Positions 40,017-52,236 of a stretch of DNA of 64,000 nucleotides are shown piece after piece (position 1 is the first letter of the stretch; every line of letters begins with the position of its first letter). Source of the DNA: Megaleporinus macrocephalus (taxonomy: Eukaryota; Chordata; Actinopteri; Characiformes; Anostomidae); the NCBI GenBank assembly GCA_021613375.1, contig CM038708.1, positions 25,501,518-25,565,517 of the forward strand. Direction: 5' to 3'. The translations under genes and the position numbers were made by a program. A model generated the notes under the pieces. It was not told the DNA's origin. It saw only the letters and a program-made list of their open reading frames with translations, and did not search any database.

Positions 40017-41008
40017 CACTATATTGCCAAAGTATTTTGGCTTTACATGCATATGAACTCGAGGGCATCCCTTTCTTCTTAATCCATAGGGTTTAATATG
40101 ATGTCGGCCCACCCTTTGAAGATATAACAGCTTTAACTCTTCTCAGAAAGCTTTCCACACGGTGTAGGAGTGTGTTTATGGGAATTTTTAAACGTTCTTC
40201 CAGAAGCACATACATGAGGTGAGACACTGATGTTGGACGAGAAGGCCTAGCTCGCAGCCTACGCTCATCCCAAAGATGTTCTATTGGGTTGAGGTTAGGA
40301 CTTTGTGCAGGCCAGTTAAGTTCTTCTACACCAAACTTGCTCACCCATGTTTTTATGGACCTTGCTTTGTGCACTGGTGCGCAGTCATGTTGAAACAGGA
40401 AGTGGCCGTCCCCAAACTGTTCCTGCAAAGTTAGAAGCATGAAATTTTCCAGAGAACACGTCTTCATTGCTCTAGAGTCCAGTGGCGGTGTGCTTTATGC
40501 CACTGCATACGCTTTGGTGATGTAAGGCTTGGATGCAACCTCATTCCTCTGTTCCTGAGCTAATCTGAAGGCCACATGAAGTTTGGAGGTCACCTTGTGC
40601 ATATATTGGATGTATACACTGCTGTAGCGCTGGCATGATTCAAAGGCCATGGTGACTGACTCTGCAAAAAACTGGCGACCTTTTTTTACAAGGTCTACCA
40701 CTTCATAGCTGAGTTGCTGTGGTTCCCAATCACTTCGACTTTGTTATAATGCCACTGACAGTTGACTGTGGAATATTTAGTAGTGAGGAAATTTCATGAC
40801 TGGACTTGTTGTATGGGTGGCATCCTCTCACAGTACCACGCTGGAATTCGCTGAGCTCCTGAGAGCGACCCATTCTTTCACAGATATTTGTAAAAGTGGT
40901 TTACATGCCTAGGTATTTGGGTTTTATACACCTGTGGCCATGGAAGTGATTGGAACACCTGAATTCGATAATTTGGATGAGTGAGTGAACACGTTTGGAA
41001 ATGTAGTC
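40017..41008 (-). mobile_element. Decayed Tc1-like transposon carrying a captured her8 exon fragment
   Basis: It starts CACTATATTGCC beside TA and ends in a degenerate inverted copy (GGAAATGTAGTC) beside TA, as expected of Tc1/mariner. The minus strand encodes a broken DDE transposase. Its C-terminal part is at 40467-40093, with HDCAPVHKA and WPAQSPNLNPIEHLWDE, the latter holding the region of the last catalytic acidic residue. Two internal deletions remove parts of the HTH/linker and the central catalytic region, so it is not functional. Positions 40591-40654 are foreign to Tc1 and match exon 4 of the her8-like gene (43538-43601). Confidence 0.85.
40495..40701 (-). pseudogene. Chimeric remnant reading frame: Tc1 transposase plus her8 Orange-domain piece
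   Basis: The 68-codon frame opens with transposase-like GRQFFAES. It then reads MAFESCQRYSSVYIQYMHKV, which mirrors VAFESRQRYSSGYIQCMHEV of the her8-like protein, then continues in a shifted Tc1 frame. Because the frame after the insert is shifted, it does not encode a normal transposase. It is most likely a non-functional chimera. Confidence 0.7.
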
Positions 41009-41060
41009 TAAATCACAATTATAGACAAACACAATCTTACTAAACTCATAATAAGCAAGG

Positions 41061-41159
41061 AGTTGAACCTCTCCGAGAGGTAACTAAGAGGAGAGTTGAA
41101 CCTCTCCGAGAGGTAACTAGGAGGAGAGTTGAACCTCTCCGAGAGCTAACTAAAAGGAA
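41061..41159. repeat. 33-bp tandem repeat, three copies, each with a palindromic core
   Basis: The units begin at 41061, 41094 and 41127, each starting AGTTGAACCTCTCCGAGAGG (the third has AGC for the final AGG). Each holds the inverted pair CCTCTC / GAGAGG around a central C. The array lies about 50 bp beyond the Tc1 end. Confidence 0.85.
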
Positions 41160-43126
41160 TCCAAGTTAAGTAGATGAGACCTGAAGTGTGGCTTTCACAG
41201 GTGCTTTGCCACATTAAAGGCAGCACACAAAACCTGCCTACTGACCAATCTGTTCTCAAAAATAGGTTAGTGTGAACCTTGCAGAAACCTCAGAAGAGGT
41301 GTTATAAACCGCATTTCCGTATGATGGAGGTGATTGCTGCCAATGGATCTACAGGTTATTAAATTCAAGGATTCACTTACTATTTCTAGCATGCATACCA
41401 AGTACTCTGTGGATGTTTAGTCAACATGGACTGTTTGTGTTTAATTAGTTTAGATCGATTGTTTATCTATAACTTTGACTTAGATAATGATCAGACCATG
41501 TTTTAGTAGTAATCAATGCAGAAATCTAAGTACTGGTTCCTTTTTTCCAACCACTTTAAGTATAAAACACTGTTTTTGTAATAACTTAATGTAACAGTTT
41601 TTAGTGAAGTAGCTTTTGGAAGCATTAAACACTTCAAGCATCTGGTTCTTTCACCACCAACAGTTTTGACTTGACCAGTGTCTTTAGAACAGCGCATTTC
41701 AAATGCATCTGCCTGAATAATATTATGACATATATTATTAATATAATATTATGTTCTGAACTACTACTTATCCAGAACTATATAGCTTTCCCTTTAACAA
41801 TACACTAAGAAGCTGCTGGAAGTTTTAACATGCATGTGATTGTCTTGGAAAGTCAGTGAACCTAAAACATACACAGTATGAATGTATTCTTTCAGCATTG
41901 GCTACTTTAATAAACACAACAGCATGAATTCCTATTACACACACGCATACAAGCACTGAAATCCTCAGCCTATCAAAACAGCAACATGTTTCTGTTTTTA
42001 ACAAGTGACCTCTTGGAGAAGAAAGACAATCTAAGACTACAGATCACCATGACCGGACTTTTACATACCTTTTACATTTTGTAGTCTGAAAAGTTATACT
42101 CTTCACCAGCAGGTGGAAGCACCTCTTTGTTTGGACACTGTTCTGGTATGAGTAGGCCATCTTGTGGCCACTTGTAACTTTTCAAACAAAATAGAACCAA
42201 TACAAATGACAGTGAAAAAGAATGAATCTTGACACAGTTATGACTGAAAAAAGAAGTAATTTTATACATAAAGCTACCAGAAAAAAACAGCAACAAGTAT
42301 ACAATGAAAATTTCCAGTTTAGTTACTTATCATTACACCGGAATTAACCCATCTCATCATCAGTCTCACAAAAGACCTCCTTTCATTCACCAAAACCATC
42401 ACTATCTTCATCATTTCACTGACTTCACAGGACAAAAAGAACTTACAAAGGAACTCAAAGAAATAAAGAAGAACATCAGTTTCAGCTGCTTCAATATGAG
42501 GTACCAGTTTCGTGCTTTTCTTGTAATATACAAGTATGAAGTACTTTAACAAACATCTTCTCAATTTTCTTCTTCTGCTCTGCGTCACTGTGGATCAGTG
42601 AGTACTGTTTAGTTTTATGCTGAAGAAGATAAAACATGTCCATTATTTCAAAACACAAAGCCTACACTACATGCATAATATGCATAGTATAAAATGCAAA
42701 AGGCCACACTACTACTTGAAATAAGAGAAAAGGAAACAAAGGAAGAAAAGAAAACATAAAAAGTAGCATGCACAGAAAGATGGATTTCAAAGTGGGAAGG
42801 CAACAGCAGTATGATTAAGTGAGCACAGTCTTTCTAGGTGCTCATAGCTACGTGAGCAATCTAGGTGGTGTCTCCCTTTTGTTTTTCAAATCTCCAAACA
42901 AGCACACATCACAATAAATCAGGCACACCCAATAGTGCTTCAGACGATGCTACAAAACCCCCAGGGGGCTTTGAGACCTACTATTATACTGTTGACCCCT
43001 TGTGCTCTCTGAATGAAAAGTCCCAGCACTCAAACATCCCAGGAGATGAGGATGTAATGGACACTATTAGGGAACAGTGGAAGCAGGGGGCGGGCCAGGG
43101 AAAGACTGGGGGAGGGTTGCCCTCTC
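41160..43126. other. Interval between the Tc1 element and her8-like gene
   Basis: This AT-rich sequence contains the likely 3' UTR of the minus-strand her8-like gene just below 43127. I recognise no exon. The 81-codon plus frame at 42304-42549 and the opposing 89-codon frame overlap and look like chance. Confidence 0.45.
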
Positions 43127-44703
43127 TCACCACGGTCTCCACATAGAGGGGTCGCCTCCTGGGAAGAATGGGGGAAGGGCTGCTTGCGCTGGAGGCTGGG
43201 GGGTGGGGGAGGGCGACCTGGGTGGGGAGGACTGCTCCCGGGGCCTGACGCCACCCCCCTCTCTGGGCAGGAGCACGCTGGGAGAGCAGAGAGGGCTACT
43301 GGGTGAGGGAGGGGTCACGGGGGAGGGAGGGGTGTGTAGGTGGAGAGGGTGGGGTTGAAAAGAGGACAGAGAAAGAGGGGACTGGGTAGGGGAGGTGGGA
43401 ACTGTGCTGCTGGAGGCTGCAGAGCCAACGCTGGCACCACTCTCGGCGCTGATCTGGGGCAGAGACTTCAGCAGGTGGTTCAGTAGACGGGCCCCCAGGG
43501 TTTTGTCCATGCCAGGGCAGTTGAGGAGCAAATTGTGCACCTCGTGCATGCACTGGATGTAGCCACTGCTGTAGCGCTGGCGTGATTCAAAGGCCACCGT
43601 GGGCCCTTGGTTTCCAGCTGCAAAACAAAACAAAAAAGAAAAAAACAAAGAAGAAAGTGGAATTACAGTCCAGTTTTTTTTGTTACATGGATGTTTTTGT
43701 AAACTTTTCAAAACTTTTCAAAACTTTTACAGCAAAAATCTAAAGCATCAGTCCATCATTAAGACTGTATAAAAGAACTGTATTAAGAACAATGGGCCTC
43801 ATTTGCCAATATCTTCCCAACACTGTTCCTTAAATTTGTTCTTATAAAAAGGTCCTAAGAAATAGTCTAGGCCCGACTCATGACATATTGTTATACTCTT
43901 CACACCTTTGTGCTCTTCAGTGTGTGTAGATTCTATTCTTACATAAAAACAAAACTCAAATAAGATGCAACTAGTGTCACAATCTTTTCAAAAACTGTGA
44001 GTCTTAAGAAGAAATTTAATCTTTTAAAGACCTTAAATTTCTTCTAAAGAACAGTTGGTGAAGTAGGCCCTTTACTTTTACATTAGAAACTTAAAAACAT
44101 CATTATGAACATTATGCAGTATTATAACTCTGAATCCAAAACCGTACACCCAATTTCTCATTGTACTATCTTAGCACCTCCAAAGCCCACCTGGTCCATG
44201 GCCCCTCTGAAGACCCTCCATGTGTTGCACGGTTATCTCCAGAACGTCCGCTTTCTCCAACTTGGATTGCTAATTAAAATAAAACAACAAAACATGTTAC
44301 TGAGCAGTTACTCAGAGTCAGAGCACATACAAACCAATGAGTAACAGAGTGCGTGCTGGTATTATTAAGACCACTCACATCCAAATTGTAGGCATCCACC
44401 ATAATCCCCTTGAGCTGCTCCAGGCTTGAGTTGATGCGTTCCCTGCGTCTCTTCTCTATCAATGGCTTTCGAAGCTAAACAACAATAAAGGGAAAGGATT
44501 GAAATGAAAGAAGAATGTAGCACGCAGCACATGTGTTAATATACCTGAACTATCACAGAACAAAGCCTAACAACACAGCTCTGACTAAACTAGCCGACCA
44601 TGCAACAGGTTCATCAGCTGGAGAGAAGGCTGACTCTTACCTTCCGCTCCTCTTTGGCGTTGAAGTTTTTCTCTGATCCACTGCTGGAGTTAGCGGCAGT
44701 CAT
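43127..44703 (-). CDS. her8: Hes6/Her8-type bHLH-Orange transcriptional repressor
   Basis: Four exons, 44703-44641, 44474-44379, 44269-44191 and 43617-43127, join in phase with GT-AG introns to give 242 residues. Residues about 17-75 form the bHLH: basic region RKPLIEKRRRERIN with the Hes-type proline, helix 1 SSLEQLKGIMVDAYNLD, and a loop and helix 2 running QSKLEKADVLEITVQHME. An Orange domain follows (RYSSGYIQCMHEVHNLLLNC). A long Pro/Ser-rich linker leads to the C-terminal WRPW, the Groucho/TLE-binding tetrapeptide. Family proteins repress proneural and segmentation genes downstream of, or beside, Notch. Features match teleost Her8 better than Her6/Her9, but orthology to her8a or her8.2 is not resolved. 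Two Su(H)/RBPJ-type sites lie upstream. Confidence 0.88.
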
Positions 44704-44732
44704 GTTTTGGTGCCTAAGCTAAGCGAGGCTCG

Positions 44733-44740
44733 TTCCCACG
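44733..44740 (-). promoter_or_regulatory. her8: Su(H)/RBPJ-type site in the her8 5' region
   Basis: On the minus strand it reads CGTGGGAA, the consensus for RBPJ, the Notch DNA-binding partner. It sits about 30 bp upstream of the ATG, so it is probably in the 5' UTR or core promoter. Confidence 0.45.
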
Positions 44741-44981
44741 CACACGAACAGCGACTTGTTTCGAAAACTTTCAGTGGCCTCGCAGCGCAGTTTCAGTTTC
44801 TTAGCTCTTTTTCCAGAAAGCTCGGTGTTACGGTAGCGCTGACTGGCTGGCACGCAGGGGAGTGAAATAAGATGCTCGTGACCTCGTTTTTTTAAAAATG
44901 TGTAGCCACCGAAACCTCCCCTTCAAACCACCTCCCTTCGCAATTACCATGATAATGTATGGGGGCTTTGGGCAGCACACT

Positions 44982-44989
44982 TTCCCACA
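44982..44989 (-). promoter_or_regulatory. her8: Second Su(H)/RBPJ-type site upstream of her8
   Basis: On the minus strand it reads TGTGGGAA, fitting the YGTGGGAA consensus, about 280 bp above the start codon. The two sites are in the same orientation rather than the head-to-head pair seen in some Hes promoters. Confidence 0.4.
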
Positions 44990-46613
44990 ATCTCCAGGGG
45001 AAACGGGAGAGAAAGAAGATGAAGCTGCAGTGTCCTGCTTCTCCCGCTGGGGGCGCCCTTCACAACTCAATTTTAAGGTCACATAAGAATGCATGATTAC
45101 ACTACAAACACTTTAGTTTGTCACTACGATGTGGTTATACCTTTTTCCCACATTTTATGTTGTGCATTTTATTTCACTCTTTAATAGTATTTATACAGTA
45201 AAAGATACATAACCAGTATAAAACAAGTTAAAATATACTTGCAAAACTAGACACAACTAGACTGACACCCGACAATAAAAAAGTACTAAAAAATTGTGAT
45301 AATGATAAAAACATAATAATAGCACATGTTTGTTATTGATGTTAAAAAGTCTAATAGATATGATCTGCTTCTCAACCTGTCATGCATGTTGACAACAGTC
45401 GCATTAAAAACTTGTATATTTATAAATATATATATTTATTTTATTTTCCCATTTTACAGATTTCGACGTCTAAATGTTCTAAAACGTCCTTAAATATATT
45501 TTAAATGCCTGAATTTACTTTTAAGTGACTAAAAATACAGCCACAAAGTTTTAACAGGACGCACAGATTTTTGTATAGACCCTGTAACAGGTCAATAGTG
45601 ACCCCCATCTACTGAACGAATTCACCAAAGCTGATCTTAAACCAGTGAAATAGGAAGACACTGAGAACTTTTGAAGCAGGTGGTCCGGTTCTCAACTGAG
45701 CCGGTTCATTTTGTAGTGGGTTAACAACTTGTTCACTGAGCACAGCTCAAAAGGCCATATACTACGGTGATCTTTTGAGAAACCCAGTCCAGTTTAAGCT
45801 CCTCTGAACTAGATTAAAGCGGCTGAAGTATCCAAACAGTCGTATTTATGAGGGCGAGATGTAATCTCTCGTTGTTTTCGGGCCGCATTGGACCCGAAGG
45901 CTGCACTGCGCTTTTGCAGCCTGTTGGTGCAGATGTGGACGATCAGATAAAACACACAACATGCTCGTTTATTCATTCTACTAGTGATACTAGACCTGCT
46001 AAGGAACCTGTCGACGGTTTCTACTGCTGTAATTACTAAACTCCCCGACACAATCACAGGTATCCTCAGATGTGTCGGCTAAATGTTTACCTCAGTAACA
46101 ACCGCCACAAGCTAACAGAGAGCCAGTGCGCCGAGGCAGGACGCGGTCAGAAGAGGGTAAAGCTAAACAATGGCACAGAAACCTAATTTCTCCAAGTGTT
46201 GAAACACAGAGGGAACTTTCTCCGTGATCATCTTCACGTTTAGCCCACCCCTTCCTGTGTTCAGGTCGACCCCATGCCCTCAGCTCTCTCTGTTTGAGCG
46301 CTGGGCGGACTCAGTCCAGTGAAGCGTGCTAACGCCGCCTTTTCTACCGTAATGACCCGCAGACAGCAAGATAATAGACACGGTGCCAAAGCTTTAATGG
46401 TCATCTTAAGCATTTAAACCCGACTTAGCTTCCCTTTCTAACCTTTTTTCTTCTCGAGGATGGCCGTCTGTGCAGAGGCTTTTAAGGCCGATGCTGTTTC
46501 TTCGAACACACGTTTTGAGAAATCTGAAAACATTAGGGCCCTGCCTGGACAACACTGCACAGCCGCCCGCCTACAATTTAAGACAAGTTCACAGCTGCAC
46601 TTTACAGCTGTAC

Positions 46614-46664
<51 letters not shown>
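46614..46664. repeat. (AAT)n microsatellite
   Basis: About 17 perfect AAT units; it produces a poly-Asn artefact when translated. Confidence 0.95.
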
Positions 46665-46734
46665 TGTCTGTGGTGGGCGAAGTACAAAATCTCTATACGT
46701 TGCTTTTGGTAATGTGATACTTGAGTAAACACAC

Positions 46735-47000
46735 GAAGTTGCCACAGTGTTGTCTGCCTTCTTACAACGTTGCTATAACGTTGTCAGTAAATGATGATTT
46801 TTACAATTTTTTTACTATTAAATAACGTTGTTTATGGTTTTATTTCTAGCTGTTAGCAACTTAGAAAATCCCATGCAGTTCCATGCAGATATGATGAGCG
46901 TATGAAGGATTCTAGAAGGTTCTCTCAGCCTCTGCTGATTGTCAGATAATGTTTTTACAACCAAAACAGTACATTGTCACAACTGTGTTTGCTGGGGAAT
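46735..47000 (-). repeat. Interspersed repeat rich in AACGTTGT, copy 2 (inverted)
   Basis: Read on the minus strand it starts CCCCAGCAAACACAGTTGTG and runs through CATAAACAACGTTATTTAAT and GACAACGTTATAGCAACGTT. It matches the copy at 9700-10010 in order. Confidence 0.6.
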
Positions 47001-49499
47001 TGTTTCTAATTATTATAGAGTAAAAAGAACAAAACCCCCAGACTCAGATTAAGCCTAAACCTAGAATAAAGATCGTTTAGGTAAAACATGCTGTTGCCAT
47101 TGTTGTTGTAAATTAGTGAAAGACTAGACTTTCACCATGTTCAAGATTGAGCACATAAAAATATGTATTACATGTGTTGTGGTTATATTTATGAATAGTT
47201 GTGTTTTGGATGCTGGTGTTTTGGTCAACAGCAATATAAGTTAACATGCTGGTCACTAGTGATGACTTTACAGCAGAAAAGAAGCATGTTTACTTTTAAC
47301 ACAAGTCACTGGAACCAGTAAATGTACATTTTTCCGGGTTTATTCCAGGCCATTTCTTTTGGTACATTTATTATAAAGTTTACGTACAGTGTTAAAAACA
47401 ACAGCTTCTTTTAAATTATGTCAACTGAAAAACAACAAAAATGGAAATAGCGTCTGTTTGGAAGCTACTGTGCAAGTCAGCCATCATGACCACGTTGGGT
47501 GACCAGCTAAACCACTGTAAATTAGAGCAGCATGAACTCTGTGTTCCGATTTTTTTTCCCAGCACTGATAAATATAAATTGTTTAGTGTTCAAATATTAA
47601 TGTGAACTCTGAATGTGAACACAGTGTACTTTGCTTTTGATACTCATGTACATATACATTTAGTATTTGTGCTGCAATATTTTACCTCAAATACATTTTT
47701 TCTTACCAAAAGTATTTCTTTAAGCATTTTTTCCACCGCTGTCATTTTTAATGTTCTGAACAAAATAGACTACTCTTTCTAGAGGATCTCTTTGTAGAGG
47801 ATGTTTAATCTCAGAACATAGTCCATTTTGCATATACACACATCCTGTTCAGACAGTAGCATCTTGATAATATGCTACAAAACATTTTGTCTACACAGTG
47901 GCCACAAAATGTATTTGGACATTTTTAACATAAAACATTTTTAACATAGCATTAAAACTACATCAAGATGAATGAATGCCAAAGCAAGATTCATGCATTT
48001 TAAATAGACCATTTTCCAATTGTAAAACATTACCACTGTGCTCCAGATTGCAGACTTTAGCAGATTTGCCTCTAAAATGCCTTGTACATTTCTAAGTTCG
48101 TCTCCAGATTTAATGCCCACAAAGTCCACAGTCAGTTTGATGTCAGTTTGTATCTTCCTCTGAAATAAATACCAAGTAACCTAAAAAACATCATTGGAGT
48201 TTACCAGTGGTTAAGTAGTTTAAGTGCACTTATATTTTTTAGCCCACTGTCATTTTGTAGCATACTGGCATCATATTTTTATAAAAGACTGGCCAAACAT
48301 ACACTTTAATCTCTCCTACAAACTTAAATTCCAAATTACACTTATTACAATGCATTTTTAAGCAACACATCAAGCCACTAACAAAATACTTATTTTGCTT
48401 TGCAAACTGTCAGCTTAAGGAAACGGTTCACACTCGGTTCACACTGCTGACTCCTCACGCTTCTGTTTAGAACTACCAACATTATGATGCAGACTTAGAA
48501 AAGATGCAATCTCACATGACCTATTTCAAGAGATGTGCTATGTGACAGAAAGCTGTTTTTGTCTTTTCACGTGAGACCATTACCAAGAGTACTTATGCTT
48601 AAGGCTAAAAGACTCTAATGACATTAGTTTGTCACCTGTTAGTTAGTTTTTCACAATGTTACAGCATTTCCCAAGCAACCAAGTAGTGTCATTACCTCGG
48701 GATTCAATTATAATTCCTTTTGTGTAGTAAACTTTATGAGGTTTACTATACAAAGGTTTTTATGAGGTTTATGATCGTAAGACTCAGCTCCTCAATGTTA
48801 ATGTTAGCTCATCACAAAGAACAGCTCAGTGACATTTCTAATTTCAGGCTTCAGTAACTTCCTGACTTCTGTGAAAATACTAGAGTTTAAAATAGAGTTT
48901 CCTCTATTACTTAACAGATTGCTGTTTGCAGTGCCAGTTTAGTTCCTTTCCAAAACAAATTCTACACCAACCAACTGACAAAATTATGGACCGTATTTAG
49001 AAGCTTCATTTGTTAAACCAAGGTAGATTTATGGTGCATAAGACAGCAATGCTTAAGACTTACGGATGTGGTTTAGTGAAGTGGGAAAAAGAAGGTCAGT
49101 GTGGCAGAACTGACAGGAAGGAGTGGTGGGTGATCAAAATCTAGGTGAAGGTTAAAATGCTTCTAAAAGCTTTTTGCTGATAAAAGTGCAAAATGAGGTC
49201 AGCAGTGTCTGTTTTTTATTATTTCTTTATTTCTTTATCTTTCCTTCAAAATATTAACATGTTACCCTCTATTTTCAATGAGGTATAAGTATGAAGCAAC
49301 ACACTGGCCAACCATGCCTATGTGAAAGACCAGAAAATATACTAGTGATGTGCAACAAAAAGTGTTTGAGCTGGATAAATCAGGAAAAGTTTGAGGGAAA
49401 ATATAAACATTTAATTGTACAAAATTCTGTTACAATTTTGCTGCAGAGAGAACACGTGTCTATGATGAGTCCATACGCAGTATAAACAAAGGTTTAAGT

Positions 49500-49880
49500 G
49501 GCAAAAGAATCTCAGCTCAGGATCACAACTAAAGAATTACCAACCTTAGTTATGCACTGGGGTCAAATCATCTCCCAAACTACAGTAAGACACCACCCAC
49601 ATAACCACAAGTTAAACCAACAAACTCAAAACTTTTTTTCTATGGTCAGATGAGACCAACATAGAGGTTTTGGCAACAAACAGCATGCAACCATGGATAG
49701 CCATGCAGAAAATTACTTCCTCCCCACTGTGAAGCATGGCGGTGGATGTGTGATGTTTTGGGCTGTTTTTCTTTCAAAAGCCCTCTACACTGTATTCAGA
49801 TACATGGAATCACAGACTCTATAAAGAACAAGCAGAATTAAAATTGAAACCTGACTGACTCAGACAAGAAACTTTCTGCC
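49500..49880 (+). mobile_element. Tc1/mariner transposase remnant
   Basis: The plus strand contains a decayed Tc1-type core: TGGTCAGATGAGACCAAC, then GGCAACAAACA, then GTGAAGCATGGCGGTGGATG and 'gttttgggctgtttttctt'. Those words encode the WSDET and HGGG...WGCF motifs of Tc1 transposases. Frame breaks show it is dead. I could not fix its ends. Confidence 0.7.
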
Positions 49881-51982
49881 CTTGATTCTATTTCTGCTGG
49901 TACGTGATGAAGTCTGGAAATACAGGAAAATACAATAGCTTGCATCAAAAGCATTTCCAAAATACATTGCATGTAGACTCACTTTGGGGCAGCCCTTATT
50001 CATTTATTCAACTTGGAATCAAATTCCACAGTTTTTTATGATTTATCTGTATTCTAACTTCCAAAATCACAAAATAGTAAGCTGAGGTGATGTGACTACT
50101 TAGCTACTTTCACACGGGCAGCTGTAATCTGATCTTTTGGGTAATGATTTTGAGCAGTAAAGATTTTTTTTGCTGTGTGAGTGGCAAACAAGCTTCATTA
50201 GAGTCAAGACACATTTGTATGGTTTCAAACCACATGATTTCAATGTAAGCAAATGCCACTAGTCTGGAACTTGGACTTCTGTCACATTGAGTGTTAAAGC
50301 AGTCTTGAAAAACTCTCTGAATTCATCATATGTTGTGTTTATTCATTATGGATTAAGGTTTTCTAGTTGCTATAGTGCAGTTGTGCCATGTATCGATTTG
50401 ATTAGTCATAATATGTCTGACATTTTCTACCTTAATAGATACTAAAGCATCATTTCCATAATATATTGACAGATATTTAAATATGTATTTTAAAAAATGA
50501 TTGAGGTATCCCAGGAGTGTTGTTGTGTCAGTCTTTACAGCAACAAAACCAGCCAGTTTAATAGTAAGGGTTTGAGAAAGGTTGGAAAATGAATTATTGG
50601 TACAAATATCATAAGTTAACTTCAGGAAAGGAAAATACATGAAAACATATCAGGCCCTTTAAACTCTGCAACCTCTTTAGGAGACTACTAAGGGAGATAT
50701 TGGCATACACATTTTAGCGTAACATTCTTTGCAATACAGACAGCAATATGTATGTTTTTATAAAAATGTTTTATTTACATACACTTGGCATTCTTGATAT
50801 AGTTGTAATAATAAAAGAAGTTTTTTTCCTATGACATTTTAGGAAGAATATGGAAATATGCTGAATATCTACACATATAAAGCGTTTTGCCAGCATTACA
50901 TAAGCTGGCATAACAAAAACAAACCAAAACAACACCACAATACAGAAAATTATTTCCACAAACACTTACTTAAAATTTTGGACACTACACAAATTGCTCA
51001 ACCAAAAAAATACAGTTTTCATCATGACTGAGGTAAGAAGCAGTGCATCAGCAGTCTATCATCAGAAAGCAATTCGTAACATTGTAAAATATGGTTAATG
51101 TAATAAAAGTAAAGAGACAAATACAGTAAACTCCACAATATATTTCTATTATGTTTGTGTGCACAGTTACCAGTAAAATAAGCCAAATTTCACATGTCAG
51201 CTTATTGCTAGCTAATGAATTACAACCATTTCACAGCCTTCGTATGTTCACTTCCTACACAAAACTCATGAACGTGAGCAAGTTCCTCTTCTGATGCAAC
51301 TGCGGTCCAAATTGCATCTGTCCCTACTGAATGTGACCTTTACATTCGAATCACAATGAGAATTTCTTTCTTTTTTTTTTGGACTGTGACTATGGGGAGG
51401 GCACAAGAAAGAAGCCCTTGTTGACCTATATGGATGGGAGGATTGGATGGTTCTTCTACCAACCCTCAGTACCAATACAGCATCCATAGTAAATGTGTAG
51501 TACTAAATCAGTTTAGGGTAAATAATGCTGTTGAGGTGTTTCAAAACATATTGCCTTGTTTTGTTTTGTTCAGTAATTCAGTGTAGGCTGTACGCAGTCA
51601 TCATACGGCTATATATAGTCTGGAAACTATCTGAGAAACTGCTTTGCAAATAATGAAAGTAAAAGGTCATGTACACCTCAGTGTTAAAACGTCTGCTCCT
51701 GTTTCTCTACCATATTGCTGTGGTGTTTGCAATGTGACATCGTATCAGTGTCGCAGATCATGGGTGGCATGTGGTCACTAATCATTGTTCATGAGCCGTA
51801 ACTGAATTTTCCTTATGAATCATCCACCAGTGAGTCAAGATAAAATGTGTACACAGTACTAACGAAAATTGCTCTTGTTGTGAAAACTGATCGTAGTACA
51901 TTTTGTACCCTACTGCTGGAGGAAAAGCACTTTTGCCGTTTATAGTTGCGTGTTTTTTGTTAATGTCCTTTTGCACCATCTA

Positions 51983-51988
51983 CTTTAT
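51983..51988 (-). terminator. Candidate poly(A) signal of the GPCR gene
   Basis: AATAAA on the minus strand about 250 bp past the stop codon. It could set a short 3' UTR; other signals further down are possible. Confidence 0.3.
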
Positions 51989-52236
51989 TTCACCGTACAT
52001 CGGTTTTGCTGATGGTGGAGTTCTATTTTAAAGAACGAAAAGAAGGTGAACGTGTCGCAGAACATAGAAAGTTATGGCAAAGCTGACTGCACAACATGAG
52101 GGTCAGTGGAACCTTTTGCTGTTGCGAAAAAAACAGGACCCCATATGACAGAGGATTTCTCAACTTCATGATTATGACGCCACTGTTTGTGGACAGGAAT
52201 TTTTACACCCACCGGACAAAAAGCATATTGGAGCAT

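Larger units (their letters stand above)
45100..52000. other. Gene-free interval between her8 and the GPCR gene
   Basis: No coding exon recognised. It holds an AAT microsatellite (46614-46664), an inverted copy of the AACGTTGT repeat (46735-47000), a Tc1 transposase remnant (49500-49880) and, below 52237, the probable 3' UTR of the GPCR. A mildly GC-rich piece at 45850-46470 has a donor-like site on the minus strand near 46093 (CTGAG/GTAAACA) but no assignable exon. Confidence 0.5.

Noticed and set aside
41061..41159. CRISPR-like array
   Set aside because: The units are directly abutting without unique spacers; it is a minisatellite in a vertebrate genome.
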